Assembly: GCF_027213785.1 (NCBI RefSeq)
Contig: NZ_JAPWGO010000001.1
Coordinates: 314,007-378,006, forward strand
Reading direction: 5' to 3'
DNA from: Limimaricola sp. G21655-S1
GTDB taxonomy: Bacteria; Pseudomonadota; Alphaproteobacteria; Rhodobacterales; Rhodobacteraceae
Length of the DNA stretch: 64,000 nt
The position numbers and the translations under genes were made by a program. How positions within the stretch are numbered: position 1 is the first letter of the stretch; every line of letters starts with the position of its first letter. The notes beneath the pieces are model-generated. The model did not search any database and was not told the origin of the DNA. It worked only from the letters and a program-made list of their open reading frames with translations. Of this stretch, positions 56,986-64,000 are shown one piece after another.

Positions 56986-57936
56986 ATGGGCATGACCCGC
57001 GATCTTCCCACCCCCGCCCAACCGCTGCGCATCGGCACCCGCGGCTCGCCGCTGGCGCTGGCGCAGGCCAACGAGACGCGCGAATTGCTGGCCCATGCCT
57101 GGGACCTGCCCTTCGAGGCCTTCGAGGTGGTGATCATCCGCACCACGGGCGACCGGGTGATCGACCGGCCGCTGAGCCAGATCGGCGGCAAGGGGCTGTT
57201 CACCAAGGAGATCGAGGAAAGCCTCTCCGCGGGCGGCATCGACATCGCCGTGCATTCGATGAAGGACATGCCGGTCGAGCAGCCGGCGGGGCTGGTGCTC
57301 GACGGCTATCTGGAGCGCGAGGACCCGCGCGACGCCTTCGTCAGCCTTGCCCATGCCGCGATTCCCGACCTGCCCGAGGGCACGGTGGTCGGCACCTCGA
57401 GCCTGCGCCGCAAGTCGCAGATCCTCGCGCGGCGGCCCGATCTGCGGGTCGTGGAGTTCCGCGGCAACGTGCAGACCCGGCTGCAAAAGCTGGAGGACAA
57501 GGTGGCAGAGGTGACCTTTCTCGCCATGGCGGGGCTGAACCGGCTCGGCATGTCGGGCGAGGTGCCGGCGCGGGCCATCTCCGAGGACGAGATGCTGCCG
57601 GCCATCGCGCAGGGCGCGATCGGCATCGAGCGGCGCGGCGCCGACACCCGCGTCGCGGCGCTCCTCGAGCCGATCCATCACGAGGAGACGGCACGGCGGC
57701 TCGCCTGCGAACGCGCCTTCCTCGCCGCGCTCGACGGCTCCTGCCAGACGCCGATCGCGGGCCTCGCGGAGATCGCCGATGGCCGGTTGCGGTTCCGGGG
57801 CGAGATCCTGCGCCCCGACGGCTCCGAAGTGCTGCTGGAATCGGGCGAGGCGGCGATCGCCGACGGCGCGGCGCTGGGCCACGAGTTGGGCGAAACCCTG
57901 CGCCGCATCGCCGGTCCGGGCTTCTTCACGCTCTGA
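56986..57936 (+). CDS. hemC: porphobilinogen deaminase (hydroxymethylbilane synthase)
   Basis: HemC joins four porphobilinogens. The 316-aa protein shows RIGTRGSPLALAQA, the loop ERAFLAALDGSCQTPIAG with the dipyrromethane-binding cysteine in GSC, and VHSMKDMP. Starts at ATG 56986, with a second in-frame ATG two codons later. It diverges from hemE. Confidence 0.96.
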   Translation: MGMTRDLPTPAQPLRIGTRGSPLALAQANETRELLAHAWDLPFEAFEVVIIRTTGDRVIDRPLSQIGGKGLFTKEIEESLSAGGIDIAVHSMKDMPVEQPAGLVLDGYLEREDPRDAFVSLAHAAIPDLPEGTVVGTSSLRRKSQILARRPDLRVVEFRGNVQTRLQKLEDKVAEVTFLAMAGLNRLGMSGEVPARAISEDEMLPAIAQGAIGIERRGADTRVAALLEPIHHEETARRLACERAFLAALDGSCQTPIAGLAEIADGRLRFRGEILRPDGSEVLLESGEAAIADGAALGHELGETLRRIAGPGFFTL

Positions 57937-57941
57937 GAGCC

Positions 57942-57975
57942 GCGCCGCGCGCCGTTCGGGTGCAAGGCGCGGCGC
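57942..57975. terminator. hemC / cytochrome P460 convergent hairpin
   Basis: Perfect 9-bp arms GCGCCGCGC (57942-57950) and GCGCGGCGC (57967-57975) with a 16-base loop. No T-run. Confidence 0.45.
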
Positions 57976-57979
57976 CGGT

Positions 57980-58540
57980 TCACTCCATCATCATGCCCAT
58001 CTCGGCATCGGTGGTGAACAGGTAGTCGTCGCCGCCCGCGTTCTGGTGGCAGGCGATGCAGCCGGCTTCGGCGTTCTTGCCGACCAGACCGGCCAGCGCC
58101 ATGCCGTCCGGGCTCTGGTCGAGCGTGCCGTCGGGCAGGTACTTGGCGTAGAACCAGTTGCCGGTCTCGTCGTCATAGCCCGCCTCGCGCTGGAACATGA
58201 TCGTCAGCGCGCCCAGATGCTCGGCCGGAGCGCCGAGGACCTCGTCGACCGAGACGCCCTCGGGGCCGTAGTTGCGCTTGACCACCAGCGCCCCCTCATG
58301 GCCGTCGATCGTGGCGGTGGTGTAGAAGGTCTCCAGCATCATCCCGTGCGGATCGGTGCCCGGATAGGGAAACGACATGATCGCGCCATCCCCCGCGAGG
58401 TGCTGATCCGTCATCGCCTGCCAGACCTGCTGCGCATAGGCCTGGTCCTCCTCGCCGCCGAACATCGGCGCGTCCTGCGCCAGCGCCACGCCGGCCAGTC
58501 CCAGCCCCAGCGCCGCCCCGGTGATAAACTTCATCGCCAT
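57980..58540 (-). CDS. cytochrome P460 family protein
   Basis: A 186-aa periplasmic protein: signal peptide to ALAQ, then a P460-like domain (ETGNWFYAKYLPDG) and a C-terminal haem c site CIACH in EAGCIACHQNAGG. P460 proteins oxidise hydroxylamine or nitric oxide in some bacteria; others are of unknown role. The single CxxCH fits a mono-haem protein. It converges on hemC. Confidence 0.82.
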   Translation of the reverse strand: MAMKFITGAALGLGLAGVALAQDAPMFGGEEDQAYAQQVWQAMTDQHLAGDGAIMSFPYPGTDPHGMMLETFYTTATIDGHEGALVVKRNYGPEGVSVDEVLGAPAEHLGALTIMFQREAGYDDETGNWFYAKYLPDGTLDQSPDGMALAGLVGKNAEAGCIACHQNAGGDDYLFTTDAEMGMMME

Positions 58541-58761
58541 CGTACCCTCCCTGAATGTCACGTGGGGTAAGCCTACGCCCCCGCAGGGAAGTTGCGGGGT
58601 CACGACGACTCACGACTGCGCGACGCTCTGTAACTTTCGGACACGTGCCGTTGAGAGCCATCGCCGCGAAACCGTGCTAGGATCGCCCCATCCGGATGAC
58701 CCCGCCGCGGCGCATCCGGTCCCGGCGGGGCCGTCCCTTGGCGATCAGGGAGGACGGCATC

Positions 58762-59643
58762 ATGGCGAAGACCGACGGCCATGTCGACAAGACCATCGGC
58801 AACCCGCTGAGTTGGGCGGGGCATGTTCTGAACGCGGGCACGCACCATCTCGGCGAGGGCGCGCGCGAAACCATCGGGCGCGACACCGCGCCGATCAAGC
58901 TGCGCCGCATCGAGACCGAGGATCTCAAGGCGGCGCTGCGCGCGGGATACGAGGATTTCAAGGCGTTCCGATCGGACGTGATCTTCCTCTGCGTGGTCTA
59001 CCCGCTGGCGGGGCTGGTGCTGATCCGCTTCGCGATGAACGAGAACCTCTTGCCGCTGCTGGTGCCGCTGATCACCGGCTTCGCGCTTCTGGGGCCGGTG
59101 GCCGCGGTCGGGCTCTACGAGATGAGCCGCAGGCGCGAGGCGGGTGGGCATCCGACCTGGGGCGCCGCCTTCAAGGTGATCGAATCGCCCTCGGCGATCG
59201 CGATCCTGACGCTCGGCGTGCTGTTCGTGGCGATCTTCGCCGCCTGGATGCTGCTGGCCTGGAGCGTCTACGCGTTGACGCTGGGACCCGAGCCGCCGGT
59301 TTCCGCGATGGCCTTCATCAGCGACACGCTGACCACCGGGGCCGGCTGGGCGATGATCGTGGTCGGCACCGGCATCGGCTTCGTGCTTGCCGCGACGGTG
59401 CTGGTGATCGGGGTGATCTCCTTCCCGCTGCTGCTCGACCGGCATGTCGGGGTGCGCCGCGCGGTGAAGGCCTCGGCCCGTCTGGCGGCCGAGAACCCGC
59501 GCACCGTGGCGCTGTGGGGCGCGATCGTCGTGGTCGGGCTCGGCGCCGGCATGGCGACGCTGATGGTCGGGCTGGTCTTCGTGCTGCCGATCCTCGGCCA
59601 TGCCACCTGGCATCTCTACCGGCGCGCGGTCGAGCCCGCCTGA
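58762..59643 (+). CDS. DUF2189 integral membrane protein
   Basis: A 293-aa membrane protein of the DUF2189 family with six hydrophobic spans, the first near LCVVYPLAGLVLIRF. The polar N-terminal 80 residues include IETEDLKAALRAGYEDFKAF (20 residues). The ATG at 58762 has a clear AGGGAGGA; an earlier in-frame ATG lacks one. Function unknown. It converges on the GH13 gene. Confidence 0.88.
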   Translation: MAKTDGHVDKTIGNPLSWAGHVLNAGTHHLGEGARETIGRDTAPIKLRRIETEDLKAALRAGYEDFKAFRSDVIFLCVVYPLAGLVLIRFAMNENLLPLLVPLITGFALLGPVAAVGLYEMSRRREAGGHPTWGAAFKVIESPSAIAILTLGVLFVAIFAAWMLLAWSVYALTLGPEPPVSAMAFISDTLTTGAGWAMIVVGTGIGFVLAATVLVIGVISFPLLLDRHVGVRRAVKASARLAAENPRTVALWGAIVVVGLGAGMATLMVGLVFVLPILGHATWHLYRRAVEPA

Positions 59644-59649
59644 AGCGGC

Positions 59650-59670
59650 GCGCGGGCCGATCGCCCGCGC
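59650..59670. terminator. DUF2189 / GH13 convergent hairpin
   Basis: Perfect 8-bp arms GCGCGGGC (59650-59657) and GCCCGCGC (59663-59670), loop CGATC; the plus-strand tail is pyrimidine-rich. Confidence 0.5.
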
Positions 59671-59677
59671 CTGCCTC

Positions 59678-61318
59678 TCATTCTTCGAGGATCGCCACCG
59701 CCTCGAAGGGGCGCAGTTCGGCCGTGCCGTCCAGCGCGTCGCGGTCGGGATAGTTGGCGCTGATCGCGCGTCCTGAAATGGCGAGGCCCCGGGGCACGTC
59801 CACCGTCACCACCTCGCCGGTGAAATTGGCCAGCACCGAGATCCGCGTGCCCTTGTGCTGCCGGACATAGGCCATGACCTTGGGATGGTCCTGCAGATAG
59901 GGGGTGAAGTCGCCCTCGCGCATCACCGCCAGCTCGCGGCGCAGCCGGGCCAGTTCGCGGTAATGCGCGAAGATGCCGTCGGGCCTCGCCCGGTCGGCGG
60001 TCACGTTGATCTCGCGGTGGTTCGGGTTCACCTCGATCCACGGCTCGCCGCTGGTGAAGCCCGCCTGCGGCCCGGCGGTCCACTGCATCGGCGTGCGCGC
60101 GTTGTCGCGGCCGTTCGAATTGGCTCCGGCGAGGAAATCGCCCGGCGTCACCCCGGCGGCGGTCTGGATCTCGTGGAAGTTCAGCGTCTCGATGTCGCGG
60201 AACTGGGAGATGTCGGTGAAGGCGATGTTGGTCATGCCGATCTCTTCGCCCTGATAGATGTAGGGCGTGCCCTTCATCATGTGCAGCACCGTGGCGAGCA
60301 TCTTGGCCGAGACCACGCGAAAGCGTCCGTCATCGCCGTATTTCGACACCGCCCTCGGCAGGTCGTGATTGCTCCAGAACAGCGAGTTCCAGCCATCCTC
60401 GGCGAGCGCGATCTGCCACTCGGCCAGCACCCGCTTGAGCCCCACGAGGTCGAAGGGCATGGGCTTCCACTTGCCATGCACCTCGTCCCAGCCCTGCACG
60501 ATATGCGCGAACTGGAACACCATCGACAATTCGCCCGCCTCGCGGCCCGAATAGAGCAGCGCGCCCTCGGTGGTGGCGCTCCAGGCTTCGCCCACGGTGA
60601 CGACGTCGCGGCCCTTGAGCGTGGCGTCGTGCATCTCGCGCAGGAACGGGTGCAGGTCCGGTCCGTCGGCGGTGATGCCGGCATCGGGGTCCTTGCCGAT
60701 CAGGTCGATCACATCCATGCGGAAGCCCGCGACACCCCGGTCCAGCCACCAGTTCATCATCTCGTGGATCGCGCGGCGCAGCTCGGGGTTCTGCCAGTTC
60801 AGATCGGGCTGCTTGCGGTCGAACAGGTGCAGGTAATACTGCCCCGTGCGCTCGTCATAGCTCCAGGCCGGGCCGCCGAAATGCGACTGCAGATCGTTGG
60901 GCGCGCCGCCATTCGGGGCCGGATCGCGCCAGACATAGTAGTCGCGGTAGGGATTGTCGCGGCTCCGGCGCGCCTCCTGGAACCAGTGATGCTCGTCCGA
61001 GGAATGGTTCACCACGAGATCCATGACGATGCCGATGCCGCGCGATTTCGCCTCGGCGATGAGCCGGTCCATATCGGCCAGCGTGCCGAATTCCGGCGCG
61101 ATGTCGCGGTAATCCGAGATGTCGTAGCCGTTATCGGCCATCGGGCTGCGATAGACCGGCGAGAGCCAGACGAAGCCGATCCCGAGATCGGCGAGGTGGT
61201 CGAGCCGCGAGATGATGCCGGGAATGTCGCCGATGCCGTCGCCGTCGCTGTCGCAGAAGCTGCGCGGATAGATCTGGTAGGCGGTGGCGCTCTGCCACCA
61301 GTGACGGTCCTCGGTCAT
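59678..61318 (-). CDS. GH13 alpha-glucosidase
   Basis: A 546-aa cytoplasmic alpha-glucosidase/oligo-1,6-glucosidase. The (beta/alpha)8 barrel has the four GH13 motifs: DLVVNHSSDEH, GFRMDVIDL (nucleophile Asp), VTVGEAW (acid/base Glu) and FWSNHDLPR. The opening WWQSATAYQIYPRSFCDSDG is typical. ATG at 61318 follows GGAGAGCC. No sugar transporter lies beside it in the window. Divergent from the aldo/keto reductase gene. Confidence 0.94.
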   Translation of the reverse strand: MTEDRHWWQSATAYQIYPRSFCDSDGDGIGDIPGIISRLDHLADLGIGFVWLSPVYRSPMADNGYDISDYRDIAPEFGTLADMDRLIAEAKSRGIGIVMDLVVNHSSDEHHWFQEARRSRDNPYRDYYVWRDPAPNGGAPNDLQSHFGGPAWSYDERTGQYYLHLFDRKQPDLNWQNPELRRAIHEMMNWWLDRGVAGFRMDVIDLIGKDPDAGITADGPDLHPFLREMHDATLKGRDVVTVGEAWSATTEGALLYSGREAGELSMVFQFAHIVQGWDEVHGKWKPMPFDLVGLKRVLAEWQIALAEDGWNSLFWSNHDLPRAVSKYGDDGRFRVVSAKMLATVLHMMKGTPYIYQGEEIGMTNIAFTDISQFRDIETLNFHEIQTAAGVTPGDFLAGANSNGRDNARTPMQWTAGPQAGFTSGEPWIEVNPNHREINVTADRARPDGIFAHYRELARLRRELAVMREGDFTPYLQDHPKVMAYVRQHKGTRISVLANFTGEVVTVDVPRGLAISGRAISANYPDRDALDGTAELRPFEAVAILEE

Positions 61319-61486
61319 CCGGCTCTCCTGTCGCGATGCGCGCCCAGCCTCGCCGCGGCAGGGCGGGCGCGCAACCCCTTTCCGAACCGCTTCGGAAAGC
61401 CGCTGGACCTCGCGGCGGGGGGCGCTTACCCCTTTGCGCGAAACGGTCCGCGCAAGCCGCGCGCAGGGCGAAGAGGGAGAGACCGC

Positions 61487-62491
61487 ATGCAGTATCGCAG
61501 GTTGGGCCGGACCGGCCTTCTGGTGTCGGAACTGGCGCTGGGCACGATGATCTTCGGCGAGGAGGGCGGGCGCGGCACCGACGCGCCCACCGCGGGCCGG
61601 ATGATTGACCGCTATCTCGACGCGGGCGGCAACCATATCGACCTGGCCAATGTCTATGCCGGCGGGCGCGCGGAGGAGATCGTGGGCGAGGCCGTGCGGG
61701 GCCGCCGCGAGGAGCTGGTACTCGCGACTAAGCTGCGCTGGCCGATGGGGCAGGGGCCCAACCAGGTGGGACTCTCGCGGCATCACGTGATGAACGCGGT
61801 CGAGGCGTCGCTGTCGCGCATGGGCACCGACCGGATCGACCTGCTCTACATGCACGGCTTCGATCCCTACACGCCGCTCGACGAGACGCTGCGCGCCTTC
61901 GACGACCTCGTGGCAGCGGGCAAGGTCCGTTACCTCGGCGTGTCGAACTTCGCCGCGTGGCAGGTGATGAAGGCGCAGGGTATCGCGCAGCATCGGGGCT
62001 TCACGCCGCTGATCGCGGCGCAGTATCAATACAGCCTCGTCGAGCGCGACATCGAGGACGAGTTTCCGGCCCTGTTCGACAGCGAGGGTATCGGGCTGGT
62101 GCCCTGGGGGCCGCTGGGCGGGGGCTTCCTGAGCGGGAAATACAAGGCCGGCGACCGGCCCGAAGGCGGCGGGCGCATCGCCGAGACGCCGGACGGCTAC
62201 GAGGAAAGCTGGGACCGCCGCGCGACGGAGCGCAACTGGGCCACGCTGGCCGAGGTCGAGAAGGTCGCGCGGGCGCATGGCGCCAGCATGAGCCAGGTGG
62301 CTCTGGCGTGGCTCATGGTGCGTCCCACCCTTGCTTCGGTGATCCTCGGCGCGCGGACGCCTGAGCAGCTCGAGGACAATCTCGGCGCGGCGGAGTTGCG
62401 TCTTTCCGACGACGAGATGGCCAGGCTGGAAGAGGTGTCGCGCCCGGCGAGCCGCTACCCCTACCGCATCGTCGACCAGCCCGCGCGCTGA
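61487..62491 (+). CDS. aldo/keto reductase
   Basis: A 334-aa NADPH-dependent reductase with the catalytic tetrad: Asp and Tyr in HIDLANVYAGG, Lys in LATKLRW, His in LYMHGFDPY. Late GVSNFAAWQVMKAQG and PLGGGFLSGKYK are typical of the YghZ/Tas-like group. Substrate unknown. The ATG at 61487 follows AGAGGGAGAGA. The 168-bp gap to the GH13 gene may hold shared promoters. Confidence 0.92.
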   Translation: MQYRRLGRTGLLVSELALGTMIFGEEGGRGTDAPTAGRMIDRYLDAGGNHIDLANVYAGGRAEEIVGEAVRGRREELVLATKLRWPMGQGPNQVGLSRHHVMNAVEASLSRMGTDRIDLLYMHGFDPYTPLDETLRAFDDLVAAGKVRYLGVSNFAAWQVMKAQGIAQHRGFTPLIAAQYQYSLVERDIEDEFPALFDSEGIGLVPWGPLGGGFLSGKYKAGDRPEGGGRIAETPDGYEESWDRRATERNWATLAEVEKVARAHGASMSQVALAWLMVRPTLASVILGARTPEQLEDNLGAAELRLSDDEMARLEEVSRPASRYPYRIVDQPAR

Positions 62492-62580
62492 GACGATCCA
62501 CGTGAAACCTTTCCCGCCGCCGTTGAAGCCCGGCGGCGGGGCGGCTAGCGTCCGCCCGGACACGGCGCGGGGAGGGCGCG

Positions 62581-63729
62581 ATGAGCGAGGGGACACCGCC
62601 GCTGGCGGGGCTGAAGGTGGTGGAGCTGGCGCGCATCCTCGCCGGGCCATGGGCCGGGCAGGTGCTGGCCGATCTGGGCGCCGAGGTGATCAAGGTCGAG
62701 GCGCCCGAGGGCGACGACACCCGCCGCTGGGGCCCGCCCTGGATCGAGACCGAGGGCGACCGCTCGGCCGCCTATTTCCACGCCTGCAACCGCGGCAAGA
62801 AAAGCGTCACCGCCGATTTCCGCACGCCCGAAGGGCTGGCGCTCACCCGCGCGCTGATCGCGGGCGCCGACGTGGTGATCGAGAACTTCAAGGTCGGCGG
62901 GCTGGCGCGGTACGGGCTCGACTATGACAGCCTCAAGGCCGAGAACCCGGCGCTGGTCTATTGCTCGATCACCGGCTTCGGACAGGACGGCCCCTATGCG
63001 AATCGCGCGGGCTACGACTTCCTGATCCAGGGCATGTCGGGGATCATGGACCTGACCGGCGCCCCGGATGGCGAGCCGCAGAAGATCGGCGTCGCCTTCA
63101 CCGACATCTTCACCGGGCTCTACTCGGTCATCGCGATTCAGGCGGCGCTGGCGGCGCGCGAGAAGACGGGCAGGGGCCAGCATATCGACATGGCTTTGAT
63201 GGATTGCGCCACCGGCGTGCTGGCCAACCAGGCGATGAACTTCTTCGCCACCGGCAAGCCGCCGCGCCGCCTCGGCAACGCCCATCCCAACATCGCGCCC
63301 TACCAGGTGTTCTCGGCCGAGGATGGCGACCTGATCCTCGCGGTCGGCAATGACGGGCAGTTCGCCCGCGCCTGCGGGGTGCTGGGCCTCGACGGTCTGG
63401 CCGATGATCCGCGCTTCGCCACCAATGGCGCGCGGGTGGCCAACCGGGCGGCCCTGACCGAGGCGATGGGCGCGGCCTTCGCATCCTGGGGCCGCGACGC
63501 GGTGCTGGCCGCGCTCGAGGCGGCGACGGTGCCGGCAGGACCGATCAACCGGGTGGATCAGGTCTTCGACGATCCGCAGGTGATCGCACGCGGCCTGCGG
63601 ATCGACCCCGAGGGTGTGCCCGGCCTGCGCAGCCCGATCCGGTTTTCCGAAAGCCCGCTCTCGCTCGACCGCCGCGCGCCGCGCCTGGGCGAGCATGACC
63701 CGCAGGACACGCCCGGCGCCGCAGGCTGA
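62581..63729 (+). CDS. CaiB/BaiF family CoA transferase
   Basis: A 382-aa family-III CoA transferase. The opening LKVVELARILAGPWAGQVLA (20 residues) and LGAEVIKVEAPEGDDTRRWG (20) are diagnostic, and the catalytic Asp lies in ALMDCATG near the middle. Members swap CoA between organic acids (for example mesaconyl, succinyl or carnitine-related). Substrate not certain. It follows the reductase by 89 bp, with a GC hairpin between. Confidence 0.93.
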   Translation: MSEGTPPLAGLKVVELARILAGPWAGQVLADLGAEVIKVEAPEGDDTRRWGPPWIETEGDRSAAYFHACNRGKKSVTADFRTPEGLALTRALIAGADVVIENFKVGGLARYGLDYDSLKAENPALVYCSITGFGQDGPYANRAGYDFLIQGMSGIMDLTGAPDGEPQKIGVAFTDIFTGLYSVIAIQAALAAREKTGRGQHIDMALMDCATGVLANQAMNFFATGKPPRRLGNAHPNIAPYQVFSAEDGDLILAVGNDGQFARACGVLGLDGLADDPRFATNGARVANRAALTEAMGAAFASWGRDAVLAALEAATVPAGPINRVDQVFDDPQVIARGLRIDPEGVPGLRSPIRFSESPLSLDRRAPRLGEHDPQDTPGAAG

Positions 63730-63801
63730 TCGCAAGCCGGGCGTGGACTGGCGGCGCGGCGGGGCCGGGGGGTAGGACTGGAGCGAGCCCCCGGAGACCC
63801 C

Positions 63802-64000
63802 ATGCGCCCCCTGATCCTCGCCCTGTTCGCCCTCATCGCCGCGCCCGTTTCCGCCGAGACCCTCGGTTGGGGGCGGATCTTTTCCAACGATCATATCGGC
63901 GACGGCCACGACCGCTGGCGCTCGGGCGCTTTCGCGCTGAGCCATGTATCGGGGGCAGGCTGGGACGGCGCGCCGCCCGCCATGCCGGACGCGCTGGTCG
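63802..64000 (+). CDS. LpxR-like outer-membrane lipid A deacylase (partial)
   Basis: The gene starts at ATG 63802 and runs off the window. A signal peptide (LILALFALIAAPVSA) leads to LGWGRIFSNDHIGDGHDRWR (20 residues), which resembles the mature N-terminus of DUF2219/LpxR proteins, outer-membrane barrels that remove acyl chains from lipid A. Only 66 residues are visible, so the family is probable, not certain. Confidence 0.72.
   Translation, partial: MRPLILALFALIAAPVSAETLGWGRIFSNDHIGDGHDRWRSGAFALSHVSGAGWDGAPPAMPDALV

Noticed and set aside
59855-61400. Long plus-strand frame opposite the GH13 gene, joined to the aldo/keto reductase
   Set aside because: It is antisense to the alpha-glucosidase; the reductase starts at 61487 with a good ribosome-binding site.

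Overview
The window is a dense, very GC-rich piece of an alphaproteobacterial chromosome. The gene content points to the Rhodobacterales (Roseobacter/Rhodobacter group): a TIGR02302/DUF4175 protein beside lysA and argH, a ChvG/ChvI - HprK - RapZ - EIIA(Man) - HPr cluster, membrane-anchored cytochrome c552, the TrcR (DUF1013) cell-cycle regulator, DUF6473, and pyrB paired with a dihydroorotase-like protein. I cannot fix the genus from the sequence alone. There is no prophage, insertion sequence, CRISPR array, rRNA or tRNA; this is almost entirely core chromosome.

Layout. 1-6.2 kb: end of a zinc-ribbon/TM protein, then a leftward run argH - mini-lipoprotein - DUF2834 - lysA - TIGR02302. 6.2-16.6 kb: periplasmic thiol proteins (TlpA-like, an orphan DsbD N-terminal domain), YqgE, a LysE/MoaB/uracil-glycosylase-like run, an OmpA-domain protein, divergent ubiA/rsmE, and gshA. 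A short intergenic repeat occurs four times between 6.7 and 14.6 kb. 16.6-22.1 kb: TM2 protein, pyrB - pyrC-like - plsY operon, and a chromate operon (rhodanese-ChrB fusion and ChrA). 22.3-28.6 kb: DUF6473, 3-hydroxyacyl-CoA dehydrogenase, then the six-gene ChvI-ChvG-HprK-RapZ-EIIA-HPr operon with almost every gene overlapping the next by 4 bp. 28.9-34 kb: pckA with a tandem operator-like repeat, secreted hydrolase, RNase T2, TrcR, PACE efflux protein. 33.8-38.5 kb: dnaX - ybaB - recR, DUF202, rsgA and the SRP 4.5S RNA gene (ffs) with a readable promoter. 38.5-42.5 kb: HAD phosphatase, NudC, SRPBCC, pheA, cytochrome c552 with a clear terminator. 42.6-48.4 kb: yejABEF peptide ABC importer. 48.4-53.7 kb: a 415-bp odd intergenic region, a SPOR-tailed D-Ala-D-Ala carboxypeptidase, HAD, ClpS, RsmC-like methyltransferase, SDR. 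53.7-58.5 kb: haem genes hemF, hemE, hemC and a cytochrome P460-like protein. 58.7-64 kb: DUF2189, GH13 alpha-glucosidase, aldo/keto reductase, CoA transferase, and the start of an LpxR-like gene.

How genes fit together. The ChvGI two-component system and the incomplete PTS (HprK, RapZ, EIIA, HPr, no sugar permease) form a regulatory module that sits divergently from pckA, the gluconeogenic entry enzyme. hemF/hemE/hemC supply tetrapyrrole synthesis. dnaX/ybaB/recR is the classic replication-repair trio.

I did not find an obvious new defence or mobile system. The points most worth a second look are several enzymes whose catalytic residues are missing (dihydroorotase-like, uracil-DNA-glycosylase-like, SDR), an hprK gene with no ordinary start codon but a CTGA overlap, a tandem 12-bp site in front of pckA, a mini-ORF plus hairpin between ffs and rsgA, the small intergenic repeat family, and the unexplained 48.4-48.8 kb region.
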